Of a stretch of DNA of 7,254 nt, positions 6,309 to 7,254 are shown piece by piece. The stretch comes from Betaproteobacteria bacterium (GTDB lineage: Bacteria; Pseudomonadota; Gammaproteobacteria; Burkholderiales; Sulfuriferulaceae). The notes beneath the pieces were generated by a model. It made no database searches, was not told the origin of the DNA, and saw only the letters and a program-made list of their open reading frames with translations. The stretch is from NCBI GenBank assembly GCA_003455595.1, contig DMQT01000123.1, forward strand, positions 1 to 7,254, in the 5' to 3' direction. Each line of letters begins with the position of its first letter. The stretch's first letter is position 1. The position numbers and the translations under genes are program-made.

Positions 6309-7181
6309 ATGCCTGATACCTTCAAAACTATCGCCCTGGTGGGCAAGTACGATAGCCCGGAGCTGGGCGATGCCCTGCTGCGGCTGGCGGATTTTCTGCG
6401 TCAGCGCGGCCATGACGTGCTGATTGCGCAAAATACTGCTGACCATATCGGCAACCCTGATTATCCCACCGCCGAGCTGAGCGACATCGGCACGCGTGCC
6501 GATCTGGTCGTGGTGTTGGGCGGCGATGGCACCATGTTGTCGATCGCGCGCATGCTGGTGGACAGCGGCATTCCAATGGTGGGGGTAAATCAGGGACATT
6601 TAGGCTTCCTCACCGACGTGCCAACCGAAACCATGCTGGAATGTATCGGCAGCATGCTGGACGGCCATTACATTGCTGAAGAACGGCTGCTGCTGAGTAC
6701 CCGGATTTTGCGTGGCGAAACCGAAGTGTATGCCGCCTGCGCCTTTAATGATGTGGTCATCAGCAAGGCCAGCTCCGGACGTTTGATTGAGTTTGAAGCG
6801 CATATTGACGGCGATTTCGTTTACAGCCAGCGTTCCGACGGGCTGGTGATCGCCACGCCTACCGGCTCCACAGCGTATGCGCTATCGGCAGGCGGCCCGA
6901 TCTTGCACCCGAGTCTGGAAGCCTTCGTTATGGTGCCGATTTGCGCGCACACCCTGTCGGCGCGGCCGATTGCGGTCAATAGTCGATCCCGGGTGGAAAT
7001 CCAGCTGCTCCAGGCCGGTGATGCACGCGTGTATTTTGACGGTCAGCGCCATTTCGATCTTCAGATTAACGACACGGTGGTGGTGTATCGTGCGCCTAAA
7101 ACGGTACGCTTGCTGCATCCCGAGTCTTACAGCTATTACCAGACATTGCGTCAAAAACTGCAATGGAACAAGACACTCTGA
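6309..7181 (+). CDS. nadK: NAD+ kinase (ATP-dependent, makes NADP+)
   Basis: This 290-aa enzyme phosphorylates NAD+ at the 2'-hydroxyl of its adenosine ribose. Signatures seen are the GGDGT motif at 71-75 within LVVVLGGDGTMLSIAR, VGVNQGHLGFLTDV (91-104), FNDVVISK (146-153; Asn-Asp where many homologues have Asn-Glu), SDGLVIATPTGSTAYALSAGGPILHP (176-201) and HTLSARPI (214-221). Length is normal for proteobacterial NadK. The start MPDTFKTIALVGKY fits the family and is the only ATG after the -10 box, although it lacks a Shine-Dalgarno. The gene is divergent from hrcA, and its stop TGA 7179-7181 overlaps the ATG of recN by one base, a standard nadK-recN coupling. Confidence 0.96.
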   Translation: MPDTFKTIALVGKYDSPELGDALLRLADFLRQRGHDVLIAQNTADHIGNPDYPTAELSDIGTRADLVVVLGGDGTMLSIARMLVDSGIPMVGVNQGHLGFLTDVPTETMLECIGSMLDGHYIAEERLLLSTRILRGETEVYAACAFNDVVISKASSGRLIEFEAHIDGDFVYSQRSDGLVIATPTGSTAYALSAGGPILHPSLEAFVMVPICAHTLSARPIAVNSRSRVEIQLLQAGDARVYFDGQRHFDLQINDTVVVYRAPKTVRLLHPESYSYYQTLRQKLQWNKTL

Positions 7182-7254
7182 TGCTGCGCCAACTCAGCCT
7201 GCGGGATTTTGTCATTGTCGATGTTCTTGATCTGGAATTCGGATCGGGGTTTAC
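7181..7254 (+). CDS. recN: DNA repair ATPase RecN, N-terminal 24 residues (3' end outside window)
   Basis: The frame starts at ATG 7181, overlapping the nadK stop (TGATG), and reads MLRQLSLRDFVIVDVLDLEF then GSGFT before the window ends. This is the characteristic RecN opening (MLxxLxIRDFVIVDxLDLxFxxGFT), which leads into the Walker A motif just beyond the edge. RecN is an SMC-like ATPase used in double-strand break repair. The position after nadK supports the call. Confidence 0.9.
   Translation, partial: MLRQLSLRDFVIVDVLDLEFGSGF

Overview
The window reads as chromosomal DNA of a betaproteobacterium, most likely in the Nitrosomonadales/Gallionellales/Methylophilales sphere. This is inferred from the hrcA/hemH cluster divergent from nadK-recN, moderately high GC, and a secreted protein with a PEP-CTERM sorting tail. 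Nothing here fixes the genus. No tRNA, rRNA, CRISPR array, transposase or phage gene is visible.

Left part, + strand (1-900): the 3' end of a UPF0173-type metal-dependent hydrolase is followed by two damaged genes. The first is a 49-codon stub resembling the N-terminus of MmeI-like (type IIL) restriction-methylation enzymes. The second is a YbhB/YbcL-family (PEBP) gene that is complete apart from a single +1 frameshift near 628-630. A convergent gene (912-1886, - strand) encodes a secreted, PEP-CTERM-tagged putative metalloprotease with an HExxE-type motif.

Middle, - strand (1972-6234): in transcription order the genes are hrcA (heat-shock repressor), hemH (ferrochelatase), an unrecognised 135-aa protein, and a two-lobed HD-GYP protein. 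Downstream of the HD-GYP gene lies a decayed, frameshifted copy of the C-terminal half of the 135-aa protein. The HD-GYP gene is therefore bracketed by an intact gene and a broken partial copy of it in the same orientation. In many betaproteobacteria hemH is followed by grpE-dnaK-dnaJ; here that place is taken by the 135-aa and HD-GYP genes.

Right end (6235-7254): hrcA and nadK diverge from a 74-bp gap. Each start codon is preceded by a good -10 hexamer only 6-7 nt away and by no Shine-Dalgarno sequence, suggesting leaderless or nearly leaderless transcripts. nadK overlaps the start of recN by one base, and recN runs off the window.

I see no wholly new multi-gene system. The most informative observations are the duplicated remnant flanking the HD-GYP gene, the restriction-enzyme stub, the frameshifted PEBP gene, the palindrome abutting the HD-GYP start and the paired leaderless promoters.
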